Shown here piece after piece: positions 36,114 to 43,167 of a stretch of 64,000 bases of DNA. The DNA comes from Pseudomonas sediminis (lineage in GTDB: Bacteria; Pseudomonadota; Gammaproteobacteria; Pseudomonadales; Pseudomonadaceae), in assembly GCF_002741105.1 (NCBI RefSeq), contig NZ_NIQU01000010.1:62001-126000 (forward strand), read 5' to 3'. The notes under the pieces are model-generated. The model was not told where the DNA came from. It did not search any database and worked only from the letters and a program-made list of their open reading frames with translations. Every line of letters starts with the position of its first letter. Positions within the stretch are counted from its first letter, which is position 1. Made by a program: the position numbers and the translations under genes.

Positions 36114-36824
36114 TCAGTCCTCGGGATGCGGAAACCAGATATTGCGCGCCTGCCAGTCATCCAGCAGCGCGCGGGCGTTAGCGAAATAATTGCGATCAGC
36201 GGCCAGGCCATGGGCCGTGGCCAACTCCAGCTGCGCCTGCACAGGCGGCTCGCCGGCCTGCAGCCGCAGCGCCAGTTGATAGGCGAACGGCGCCAGTTGC
36301 ATAAAGCGCACCTGATCCTGGCGATCACGCCAGACCAGCAGGCAGGTCGGCTCTGCTGGCGGCTGCGTGGGGCAATGATCGGCACCGATCCTCTGCACCG
36401 GCCAGCGATAGGCCAGCGGCCAGGCCAATGGCGACCAACCGCGCTCGGGCAACTGCGCATCGCTGACATCCAGCGCCAACTCGACCCACTCGTAATGCGC
36501 CAGCTCCAGCATGAACGCAGGGTCACCAGGCTCGGCGCGATAACCCTGCTGCAGCCAGGCAATGAACTCCTGACTGATCCCGAGAAAGTACGGCGTGCTC
36601 GCCTGATGCTCGGTGAAGAACGCGCGCAGCAACCGCTGCCAGCGCTCGGCCCCGAGAACCCGGCGCAGCACGGGGAAGGCGCCGCCCACCAGGCTGGCGA
36701 CATTGTTGAAAAACAGCTCCTCGTAGACCGCCATGCGCTCGGCCGTGATGCCCGGCAGCAAGGCCTGCACCTCAGGCTGGCGAATACGTGCAGCGAAGTC
36801 GCGCTGCTGCTGAACGCCGCTCAT
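36114..36824 (-). CDS. bufC: BufC/HvfC-like partner protein (DUF2063)
   Basis: A 236-aa protein with the N-terminal DUF2063 domain (RIRQPEVQALLPGITAERMAVYEELFFNNVASLVGGAFPVLRRVLG) and a divergent C-terminal half. Such proteins partner the MNIO enzyme and help present the precursor peptide. The start overlaps the bufB stop by 4 bp (ATGA), indicating translational coupling. Confidence 0.85.
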   Translation of the reverse strand: MSGVQQQRDFAARIRQPEVQALLPGITAERMAVYEELFFNNVASLVGGAFPVLRRVLGAERWQRLLRAFFTEHQASTPYFLGISQEFIAWLQQGYRAEPGDPAFMLELAHYEWVELALDVSDAQLPERGWSPLAWPLAYRWPVQRIGADHCPTQPPAEPTCLLVWRDRQDQVRFMQLAPFAYQLALRLQAGEPPVQAQLELATAHGLAADRNYFANARALLDDWQARNIWFPHPED

Positions 36825-37663
36825 GTACCGTACCTGCTTAGCGGTTGTGCGGCCTGCTGCAAGCTGCGGATATGCGCCAGCTCGGCATACAGCTCAGCCA
36901 GCGGCGGGAAGTTGAAGTCGCGCTCCAGCAGCGTCGGGCGCACGCCATGCTGCGCGTAAGCGCTGCTCAGCAGTGCCCACACCGGGTCGATCACCGGCGC
37001 ACCGTGGGTGTCGATCTTCAGGTCTGCCGCCTGGTCGTAATGACCGGCAACGTGTAAATAGGCGATGCGTTCACTGGGCATCGCAGCGATATAGGCTTCG
37101 GCATCAAAGCCGAAGTTCAGGCTGTTGACGTAGACGTTGTTGACGTCGAGCAGCAGCTGGCAGTCGGCACGCTCCAGCACGGCGCGAACGAAATCCGCCT
37201 CGTCCAGCTCGCCGGGCAGGCGCGCGTAGGCTGAGACGTTCTCGATGATCAGCGGCCGCTCCAGCAGGTCCTGCACGATGCGCACGCGTTCGGCAATGCG
37301 CGCCACCGACTCCTCGGAAAACGGCAGCGGCATCAGGTCATACAGCTGGCCATCGTCGGCGCAGGCTGACAAATGTTCGCTGTATGCCAGCACGCCGTGC
37401 TCGTCGAGAAAGCCCTTGATGGCGTGCAGCAACTCCAGGTTCAGCGGCGCGAAGCCGCCAAGGTTGAGGGACAGACCATGGCACAGCAACGGCCGGCGCT
37501 CGCTCATGGCGCGCAACTGCTTGCCCAGCCGACCACCGACACCGATCCAGTTCTCCGGCGCCACTTCGAGAAAATCCGCGCCGCTGGCATCATCACCGAT
37601 CAGCTCGGCGAGCAGCCCGCGACGCAGGCCGAGACCGGCGCCGGTGAGGTTTGCGAGGTGCAT
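36821..37663 (-). CDS. bufB: MNIO-family (DUF692) peptide-modifying enzyme, BufB/HvfB-like
   Basis: A 280-aa TIM-barrel enzyme of the multinuclear non-heme iron oxidative family (MbnB/TglH/HvfB). Metal ligands can be traced: FLEVAPENWIG, LLCHGLSLNLGG, YSEHLSAC, PLIIENVSAYAR, LLLDVNNVYVN, YLHVAGHYD and the late LLERDFNFP. The family modifies cysteines of precursor peptides to oxazolone/thioamide or thiooxazole groups. It directly follows the Cys-rich precursor (21 bp). Confidence 0.9.
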   Translation of the reverse strand: MHLANLTGAGLGLRRGLLAELIGDDASGADFLEVAPENWIGVGGRLGKQLRAMSERRPLLCHGLSLNLGGFAPLNLELLHAIKGFLDEHGVLAYSEHLSACADDGQLYDLMPLPFSEESVARIAERVRIVQDLLERPLIIENVSAYARLPGELDEADFVRAVLERADCQLLLDVNNVYVNSLNFGFDAEAYIAAMPSERIAYLHVAGHYDQAADLKIDTHGAPVIDPVWALLSSAYAQHGVRPTLLERDFNFPPLAELYAELAHIRSLQQAAQPLSRYGT

Positions 37664-37684
37664 GATCCGTCCTCCCCTGCGCCC

Positions 37685-37978
37685 TTACTCGCTCTTCTCG
37701 CCGCCGCACTTGCCTTCGCCGCATTTACCCTCGGCATCGGCTTTTTTCTCGCCACCACACTTACCCTCGCCGCACTTGCCCTCTGCATCGCCTTTCATCT
37801 CACCACCGCATTTGCCTTCGCCACAGGAACCTTCCTGCGCCTTCTCGGCAGCGGCCAGGCTGTAGCCGCTGGCCAGCTCCTGCGCAGCGAAGGGGTTGCT
37901 GGCAGCATGGGCGGTGAACGCCATGGAAGTCAGCAGCGCAGCGCCCAGGGTGGCAGTCAGAGTATTGAGTTGTTTCAT
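37685..37978 (-). CDS. bufA: Bufferin/HvfA-type RiPP metallophore precursor, six EGxCG motifs
   Basis: A 97-aa precursor: Sec-type signal peptide (MKQLNTLTATLGAALLTSMA..AHA), a 20-residue spacer, then three repeats of a paired motif. Cysteines are at 52, 57, 69, 74, 86 and 91, each in EG(S/K)CG; pairs recur every 17 residues, separated by GEMKGDA or GEKKADA. In HvfA/bufferins such cysteines are converted by the MNIO enzyme to copper-binding groups. Here bufB, bufC and a DoxX gene follow directly. An ECF-type promoter is visible upstream. The metal (copper is likely) is inferred. Confidence 0.9.
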   Translation of the reverse strand: MKQLNTLTATLGAALLTSMAFTAHAASNPFAAQELASGYSLAAAEKAQEGSCGEGKCGGEMKGDAEGKCGEGKCGGEKKADAEGKCGEGKCGGEKSE

Positions 37979-38033
37979 GGCATCTCTCCATCGGTTTCGA
38001 ATACGACGCCAGGTTGGCGCCCTCGCAGCAATT

Positions 38034-38059
38034 GACGAGGCAGGGATGCGGGCGTTACA
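38034..38059 (-). promoter_or_regulatory. Candidate ECF-sigma promoter of bufA
   Basis: On the minus strand TGTAAC (38059-38054) and CGTC (38037-38034) are separated by 16 bp, a typical ECF -35/-10 pair, about 55 bp before the bufA start. An ECF sigma/anti-sigma pair lies upstream in the same orientation. Confidence 0.55.
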
Positions 38060-38433
38060 GCGAGCGAAAAAAGTTTTCGTAGCCCGGATGCAATTCGGGG
38101 GCGCCTTACCCGCTACCAGTCGCGGCTACGACTGCATGGATGCAGGAGGTAGAGCGAAGCAGGATGCCATAGCCGAAAGCCGCTCCCACAGGCACAGGAA
38201 AACCCACCGCACCGTGGGAGGCGCTTCAGCGGCGAGGTTTTCGATAGCCAGTAACCCGAACAGCCATCCAAGCGGTGGATGAGAAATGCGCCATGCTCCC
38301 TACGCGCGGTGTCCTAGGCGCGATGCTGGAGCAGAAATAGGAGGTCAAGCGAATACAGCAGACTTCCGGGCGGCAGTGGTAAGCATTTGATTGGAAAGGC
38401 TTTTTATTGCGAAGCGAAGCGGGATGGTGCGGA
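38060..38433. other. Repeat-rich interval between bufA promoter and cassette insert
   Basis: Non-coding. It holds a half GTAGCCCGGATG repeat (38081), a REP pair with arms CCGCTCCCAC and GTGGGAGGCGCTTCAGCGGCGAGG (38170-38246), and a GGTGGATGAGAAATGCGCC..CCCTACG repeat remnant (38274-38316). The GC content falls after about 38330, where the inserted DNA seems to begin. No gene is seen. Confidence 0.5.
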
Positions 38434-38440
38434 GTTAGAT
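38434..38440 (+). other. Integron core site GTTAGAT before the first cassette gene
   Basis: GTTAGAT fits the GTTRRRY recombination core. It lies 67 bp upstream of the first insert gene; no matching attC left half was found upstream, so it may be an attI-like or secondary site. Confidence 0.4.
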
Positions 38441-38507
38441 GGAAGGTTCTACTATCGGATTAGTACCGCCATCTATCTAATCACTGTCAGGCTCTAAGGA
38501 GAAACCG

Positions 38508-39008
38508 ATGAAGGATTCAGAAATCAGAGGCGTTGTTCTAGAGAAATTTTACGATGGCCGCCACAACGACAAGTATTTTCCTAAAGAGGAAGACTTTCCT
38601 GGCATCGAAATGTCAGCAATATTTAGAGTCTGCGACCAACTACATGAACACGGCCTCTTAAAAACCTGGAAAACCGTTGGTTCCCCTGTGGTTCAGGGGT
38701 TTGGGATGATCTCAGCAAACGGCGTTGACGTCATGGAGGGAATTACCAAGCCTCCACTTTCAATCTCTATAACAAATAATCATCAAAACATATCAGTCGG
38801 TAATATTTCACAAGCATCAAATATCACAATCGGCAACAACAACTCAGTTTCCATTGAGACAAACTTAAAAGAGATCATTGAGGCACTTAAAGAAAACAGC
38901 TCCGCCTCGGAAGAAGAAAAGCAAAGTGCATTATCATTACTGAAGAAATTCATCGCGCACCCGTTGGTATCATCAATGGCTGGTGCCAGTCTGACGCTCC
39001 TTGGTTAA
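38508..39008 (+). CDS. Cassette gene 1: small protein with winged-helix-like N-terminus and Asn-rich beta repeats
   Basis: A 166-aa protein of unknown function. Residues 1-80 look like a helix-turn-helix/winged-helix fold (MKDSEIRGVVLEKFYDG.., MSAIFRVCDQLHEHGLLKTW). Residues 83-125 are short alternating strands with Asn (NISVGNISQASNITIGNNN), similar in pattern to RHIM/amyloid-type motifs. A charged helix follows (EIIEALKENSSASEEEKQSA) and the end is hydrophobic (HPLVSSMAGASLTLLG). Start ATG has AAGGAG 6 bp upstream. AT-rich relative to its surroundings; its attC site begins at the stop codon. Could be a defence-type effector; this is inference. Confidence 0.75.
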   Translation: MKDSEIRGVVLEKFYDGRHNDKYFPKEEDFPGIEMSAIFRVCDQLHEHGLLKTWKTVGSPVVQGFGMISANGVDVMEGITKPPLSISITNNHQNISVGNISQASNITIGNNNSVSIETNLKEIIEALKENSSASEEEKQSALSLLKKFIAHPLVSSMAGASLTLLG

Positions 39009-39084
39009 GCCTAACAATTGGCCCAAATCGTTCGCTATGCTCATAGGGAAGGACTAAAGCCCGCCCTTTAGCCAAACGTTAGAT
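39009..39084 (+). other. attC recombination site
   Basis: Begins GCCTAAC (R'', 39009-39015) directly after the stop codon and ends GTTAGAT (R', 39078-39084). Inner boxes pair too: TTGGCC after the left core with GGCCAA-like TAGCCAAA before the right core. The middle has a CTAAAG..CTTTAG hairpin. Length 76 bp is normal for attC sites. Confidence 0.8.
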
Positions 39085-39100
39085 TTCAATAGGAGGCAAC

Positions 39101-39994
39101 GTGCCACACGACACGGAGAAATACAGGAAAATATTCGAAAAAATGTCCCCCACCGAAATCGCAGAAATAAATCGCCTCAATAATGAAGAACACCAGAAAC
39201 AGGCGAAAGCATTTAAAGAGGGGTATCAAAAAGGCATTTGCTATCTTTGCAACAAGCCATTTAAAACCATTAGCAGTGACAACCCATGCCTACACTGGCT
39301 TTTACGCCAATGCAAATTTAAGAAGAAAGACTTTCCAAAAATATATGCAAAATATAGCTATGGAAATATAGCTGCCTTTATTAGATGGTGCGCAAACCAA
39401 GAGCGCCTCCTGTCAAACATAAACGACCTAAAGGACGAAAAGCCAGATCGTAAAGTCATATCCTATACAGTGAAGTGGAAAAATATTGACTGGACATTTG
39501 ATTGCTCAAAAAACGATTTCGAGGGGCATCTTGGCACGACAATAAATTACCCTCACTACCATTTTCAAATGAGAATAGACGGAAAACAATTTATTAATTT
39601 CAATGATTTTCATATCCCATTCACGGACCATGATATTTTCATATTAAAAACAAGCATAGAGCAAGGTGACTGGTTTAAGCAGGACTTCGGCGCAATAGGC
39701 TCCGGCATGCAGGATGCTGTAAGTATTGATTTAGACGACATCCTGGAACATACAACCCCATCAAAAGATGAGGACAATGCAACATACCACTTCTCCACCA
39801 TGATAGACGCAAGAGATAATCCTATATCTGGTGAAGAAATTTACGAAATACAAATGGAAGCACAGCGCACAGGAAAATCTTTTGCCTTGATTGCTCAACA
39901 ACGCTTAACGGGTCGCGCTCAAGTGCAAACCATAGTCAGTCCAGCCGATTCAATCCCTGATATTGCATCCAGAACAGAGCACAAGCGCAGGTAA
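39101..39994 (+). CDS. Cassette gene 2: putative zinc-binding protein of unknown function
   Basis: A 297-aa protein starting at GTG 39101, with AGGAGG five bases upstream and the integron core 17 bp upstream. The N-terminal region is charged and helical; a probable metal site CYLCNKPF..SDNPCLHWLL lies near residues 47-68. The middle contains a beta segment NYPHYHFQMRIDGKQFINF. AT-rich with rare Pseudomonas codons (ATA, AAA, TTA), unlike the neighbours, which indicates recent transfer. No family recognised. Confidence 0.75.
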   Translation: MPHDTEKYRKIFEKMSPTEIAEINRLNNEEHQKQAKAFKEGYQKGICYLCNKPFKTISSDNPCLHWLLRQCKFKKKDFPKIYAKYSYGNIAAFIRWCANQERLLSNINDLKDEKPDRKVISYTVKWKNIDWTFDCSKNDFEGHLGTTINYPHYHFQMRIDGKQFINFNDFHIPFTDHDIFILKTSIEQGDWFKQDFGAIGSGMQDAVSIDLDDILEHTTPSKDEDNATYHFSTMIDARDNPISGEEIYEIQMEAQRTGKSFALIAQQRLTGRAQVQTIVSPADSIPDIASRTEHKRR

Positions 39995-40047
39995 AATCTG
40001 AAAAATGCAAAAGTGAGGACAGATTTATTTATAACACATGGCCACTA

Positions 40048-40104
40048 GCCTAAAAATAAATCCATCCCATTTTCGAATCATTGCCACTTATCAACGCGTT
40101 AGAC
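40048..40104 (+). other. Degenerate attC-like site
   Basis: Possible left core GCCTAAA (40048-40054, one base off RYYYAAC) and clear right core GTTAGAC (40098-40104), 57 bp in all. The inner boxes do not pair well, so only the right core is secure. Confidence 0.4.
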
Positions 40105-40122
40105 TTTCATGGAGTACTTACT

Positions 40123-40689
40123 TTGACCCCGACGGAAACGATCACGCAACTCAAAGCAGCTCGTGATGGTTTTTGGTTTAGTCTTGGAGCGTATGCGCTT
40201 TTAACCAAAGAACCAGCAAAATCTGAGCTGAGTAGATATAACATAAACATCTATGAAGATGGAGAAATCGTTGTCTCTGAAGATAAGCTGAATGAGCGTC
40301 GCGGTACAAATTACACTATCGGATTCAACGGCGCATTGAGCAATAGCGCTGCAAGGGGCGTCGTTGACAATTCCTTTAAGCAAATGATCATCGATTCAAA
40401 TCACGCCATTCGCGCATACGCTAAATTTAATAAAATCGACATCTCAGAGTCATCGTCTATTCAATTTATTCGACATTACCGAAATGCAATCGCGCATAAC
40501 GGCTTATGGGATCTGCGCTCGCCCAAAGGGCTACCACTAACCTGGCGAAATAGAACTCTGACAATTGAAATGAACAATCAGCCGATTGAAGGGTTTTTAA
40601 CTTGGTTCGAGGGGCTGCAATTGTGTGCGCAGCTGAACATTTTTGTTACCGAGCAAGTAGCCCGAACAACCACCGCAAACGGCGGATGA
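40123..40689 (+). CDS. Cassette gene 3: HEPN-like domain protein
   Basis: A 188-aa protein. TTG 40123 is the preferred start because GGAG lies 7 bp upstream and the integron core 18 bp upstream; a longer frame would run through the recombination site. The late motif IRHYRNAIAHNGLW carries R-N-x3-H, the signature of HEPN domains, many of which are RNases in toxin-antitoxin and defence systems. AT-rich. No antitoxin-like partner (for example MNT) is beside it, so activity is uncertain. No attC was found after its stop. Confidence 0.72.
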   Translation: MTPTETITQLKAARDGFWFSLGAYALLTKEPAKSELSRYNINIYEDGEIVVSEDKLNERRGTNYTIGFNGALSNSAARGVVDNSFKQMIIDSNHAIRAYAKFNKIDISESSSIQFIRHYRNAIAHNGLWDLRSPKGLPLTWRNRTLTIEMNNQPIEGFLTWFEGLQLCAQLNIFVTEQVARTTTANGG

Positions 40690-40763
40690 AAAAAGCGTCG
40701 GCTACGCGCCCCGATCCACCCTACGCCTGAGGACGCAACCAAGCCGTCCAGCAAGCACACGGC

Positions 40764-40997
40764 TCACCCCTGATTGCGCCGGTCCTGCGCCAGGCGCTCG
40801 GCCAGGGCGTCGAGTTCGGGCAATTCGTCCTCCGGCATCTGTCGGATCACCGCCTGGGTCAGTTTCATCTGGCGAATGAAACGTCGGCAGTTGCCGCACA
40901 TGGCCAGGTGGGCGCGCACAGCCAGGCGCTGGCGTAGGGTCAGTTGGCCGTCGAGATAATCGCTGGAATGAGCGACCAATTCCTTGCAGGTCAGCAT
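40764..40997 (-). CDS. Zinc-finger anti-sigma factor
   Basis: A 77-aa protein of the zf-HC2 type: LTCKELVAHSSDYLDGQLTLRQRLAVRAHLAMCGNCRRFIRQ with the H-x3-C-x2-C pattern, no membrane helix. Its ATG overlaps the sigma stop region (ATGCTGA), so translation is coupled. It should bind and restrain the ECF sigma, possibly through metal or redox sensing by the zinc site. Confidence 0.85.
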   Translation of the reverse strand: MLTCKELVAHSSDYLDGQLTLRQRLAVRAHLAMCGNCRRFIRQMKLTQAVIRQMPEDELPELDALAERLAQDRRNQG

Positions 40998-41593
40998 TGG
41001 CCTGTCTCCTCGAAATGTTCCAGGGTGGCAAAGACTTTCAGGCGTGCCCGGTGCAGCAGCACACGGGCATTGGAGAGCGAGATGTCGAGAAGATTACAGA
41101 TCGCCTCCAGCTCCAGCCCCTGTCGCTCGCGCAGCACCAGCACGCTGGCCTGCAACTCGGACAGGCTGGCCAGGGTGTGTTCCAGGCAATCGCGCAGCTC
41201 GTCTTCGGTGAGCAGGGCTTCGGGGCTGTCCTGATGCCAGGCATGGGGGGCCAGCAGCCAGTGGCCGTCATCGGCGAAGCGCTCGTCGCCGACCATGCCA
41301 TGCGGCGCAGCCAAGTCATCGAGCAGCACCTCACGGCGGTTGTGCTTGAGACGGGTCTTGGCGGTATTGGCGGTGATGGTCAGCAGCCAGGTCTTGAGGC
41401 TGGAGCGCCCCTGAAAGCCTGCCAGGCTGCGCACTACGGCGAGCCAGGCATCCTGCACCACTTCGTCGGCGTGACGACTGCCGACGATGGCGTAGGCCAC
41501 CGCTCGCATCGCCCCCTGGTAGCGAGCGACCAGCTCGCGATAGGCCTTCTGCTCACCGGTGAGCAGACGATCCAACAGATCGGTATCGGACAT
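40991..41593 (-). CDS. ECF sigma factor linked to the bufferin locus
   Basis: A 200-aa sigma-70 family factor with region 2 (YRELVARYQGAMRAVAYAIVGSRHADEVVQDAWLAVVRSL) and region 4 (LSELQASVLVLRERQGLELEAICNLLDISLSNARVLLHRARLKV). ATG 41593 (MSDTDLLDRLL) was chosen; an upstream ATG at 41671 would translate part of a repeat. With the anti-sigma gene it probably controls bufA. P. aeruginosa has an equivalent ECF gene (PA3285) beside the same DUF692 and ketoacyl-synthase genes (from memory). Confidence 0.88.
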   Translation of the reverse strand: MSDTDLLDRLLTGEQKAYRELVARYQGAMRAVAYAIVGSRHADEVVQDAWLAVVRSLAGFQGRSSLKTWLLTITANTAKTRLKHNRREVLLDDLAAPHGMVGDERFADDGHWLLAPHAWHQDSPEALLTEDELRDCLEHTLASLSELQASVLVLRERQGLELEAICNLLDISLSNARVLLHRARLKVFATLEHFEETGQC

Positions 41594-41638
41594 AGAACTC
41601 CCATGGTAGGGCCTGGCGCACACGAGCAAACCCTGTAC

Positions 41639-41781
41639 GAACCTGTTCACGATCTGCTGCGCGTCGGCCATGCTGCGTTGAAACCAACCTCAAAATGCTC
41701 ATTTACGGCTCGTAAACTGCGCTTTTTCGGCTGCTTTCGCCTTGCCTGGCTCTAGCTCGCTAGATCGTGAAACAGGTTCTA
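41639..41781 (-). repeat. 143-bp structured repeat, copy B
   Basis: Reverse-complement relative of 14793-14934. Here the ends are GAACCTGTTCACGATCT and AGATCGTGAAACAGGTTC, nearly perfect terminal inverted repeats of about 17 bp. It lies 45 bp upstream of the sigma start codon. Confidence 0.8.
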
Positions 41782-41808
41782 CGCGCTTCAGGCATTCCTA
41801 CAGAGAGT

Positions 41809-42936
41809 TCAACGCTTGCGCAAAATTACACTGCCGATCGAATAACCGGCGCCAAAGGAGCTTAGAACACCCAGGCTGCCCGCCGGCAGGTCGTCCTGAT
41901 TCTTGTGCAGGGCGATCACCGAGCCGGCCGAACTGGTGTTGGCGTAGGTGTCGAGAATCACCGGCGCCTCGTGCGGCTCGGCGTCGCGACCGAGCAGCTT
42001 GCGGGCGATCAGCAGGTTCATGTTGAGGTTGGCCTGGTGCAGCCAGAAGCGCTTGACGTCGCTGACGTTGAGCTGGTTTTCCGCCAGGTGTGCGGCGATC
42101 AGCTCGGCGACCATCGGGCAGACGTCCTTGAACACCTTGCGGCCTTCCTGCACGAACAGCTTGTCGCGGGCGCCCACGCCCTCTTCCGCGGCGCGGTTGA
42201 GGAAGCCGAAGTTGTTGCGGATGTTGTTGGAGAACTGGGTCAGCAGCTTGGTGCTGACTACATCGAACTGGTGCTGGGAGGTGGCCAGATCGGCACGCTC
42301 GATGATTACCGCCGTGGCGGCGTCACCGAAGATGAAGTGGCTGTCGCGGTCGCGGAAGTTGAGGTGACCGGTGCAGATTTCCGGGTTGACCATGAGGATG
42401 GCGCGGGCCTGGCCGGTCTGGATCGCGGTGGTCGCAGCCTGGATGCCGAAGGTGGCCGAGGAGCAAGCCACGTTCATGTCGTAGCCCCAACCGTTGATGC
42501 CCAGCGCGGCCTGCACTTCGATGGCCACCGCCGGGTAGGCGCGCTGCAAGTTCGAGCAGGCGACGATCACCCCATCGATATCGGCGACGGTCTTGCCGGC
42601 GCGCTCCAGCGCCTGCTTGGCAGCGCCCACGGCCATTTCGCAGAGGATGCCCCAGTCTTCGTTGGAACGCTCGGGAATGCTCGGCACCATGCGCTGCGGG
42701 TCGAGAATGCCGGCCTTGTCGATGACGAAGCGGCTCTTGATGCCCGACGCCTTCTCGATGAAGCCGCTGCTGGACTCGCTCAGCGCCTCCACCTCACCGC
42801 GGGCAATGGCCTCGGCGTTGTCGGCGTTGAACTGCTGCACATAAGCATTGAAGGATGCCACCAGCTCGTCGTTGGAAATGCTGTTGGCCGGGGTATAGAG
42901 GCCGGTACCACTGATGACGACGTTATGCACGCTCAT
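41809..42936 (-). CDS. 3-oxoacyl-ACP synthase III-like (FabH-type, PA3286-like)
   Basis: A 375-aa condensing enzyme of the KAS III family. Catalytic triad is visible: Cys in MNVACSSATFG, His in FWLHQANLNMN, Asn in YANTSSAGS. Longer than FabH (about 317 aa) because of an insert between residues 25 and 90. The P. aeruginosa counterpart PA3286 shunts beta-oxidation-derived acyl-CoA into fatty acid synthesis. Monocistronic by position; upstream of the ECF sigma gene on the same strand. Confidence 0.87.
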   Translation of the reverse strand: MSVHNVVISGTGLYTPANSISNDELVASFNAYVQQFNADNAEAIARGEVEALSESSSGFIEKASGIKSRFVIDKAGILDPQRMVPSIPERSNEDWGILCEMAVGAAKQALERAGKTVADIDGVIVACSNLQRAYPAVAIEVQAALGINGWGYDMNVACSSATFGIQAATTAIQTGQARAILMVNPEICTGHLNFRDRDSHFIFGDAATAVIIERADLATSQHQFDVVSTKLLTQFSNNIRNNFGFLNRAAEEGVGARDKLFVQEGRKVFKDVCPMVAELIAAHLAENQLNVSDVKRFWLHQANLNMNLLIARKLLGRDAEPHEAPVILDTYANTSSAGSVIALHKNQDDLPAGSLGVLSSFGAGYSIGSVILRKR

Positions 42937-43167
42937 TCCTCTTCTCGGCCGCTGGCGGCCTCAGGCAGTAGGCCGGCGACAATGGCGCAGGCCGAAAATC
43001 GGGAGACTTGGGCCAAGCTCTTGCGACGGTTGGCTCCGGGCCACTGAGTGTGCCACAGGGCGATGGGGTTCGTCCTTAGCCCTTGAGAGTGTCTAGGTGG
43101 ACAGAACATGACCCAATATAGCCGTTTGGTCTAAAGTCTTATCTTGATCCGCGCACCTGGAGCTTGC

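Noticed and set aside
35510..36703. Long DoxX reading frame starting at 36703
   Set aside because: The first 198 codons are an out-of-frame reading of the BufC-type gene; the real start is ATG 36109.
38434..38507. Complete attI site with promoter
   Set aside because: Only a GTTAGAT core is visible; no integrase gene or known attI structure, so no attI call was made.
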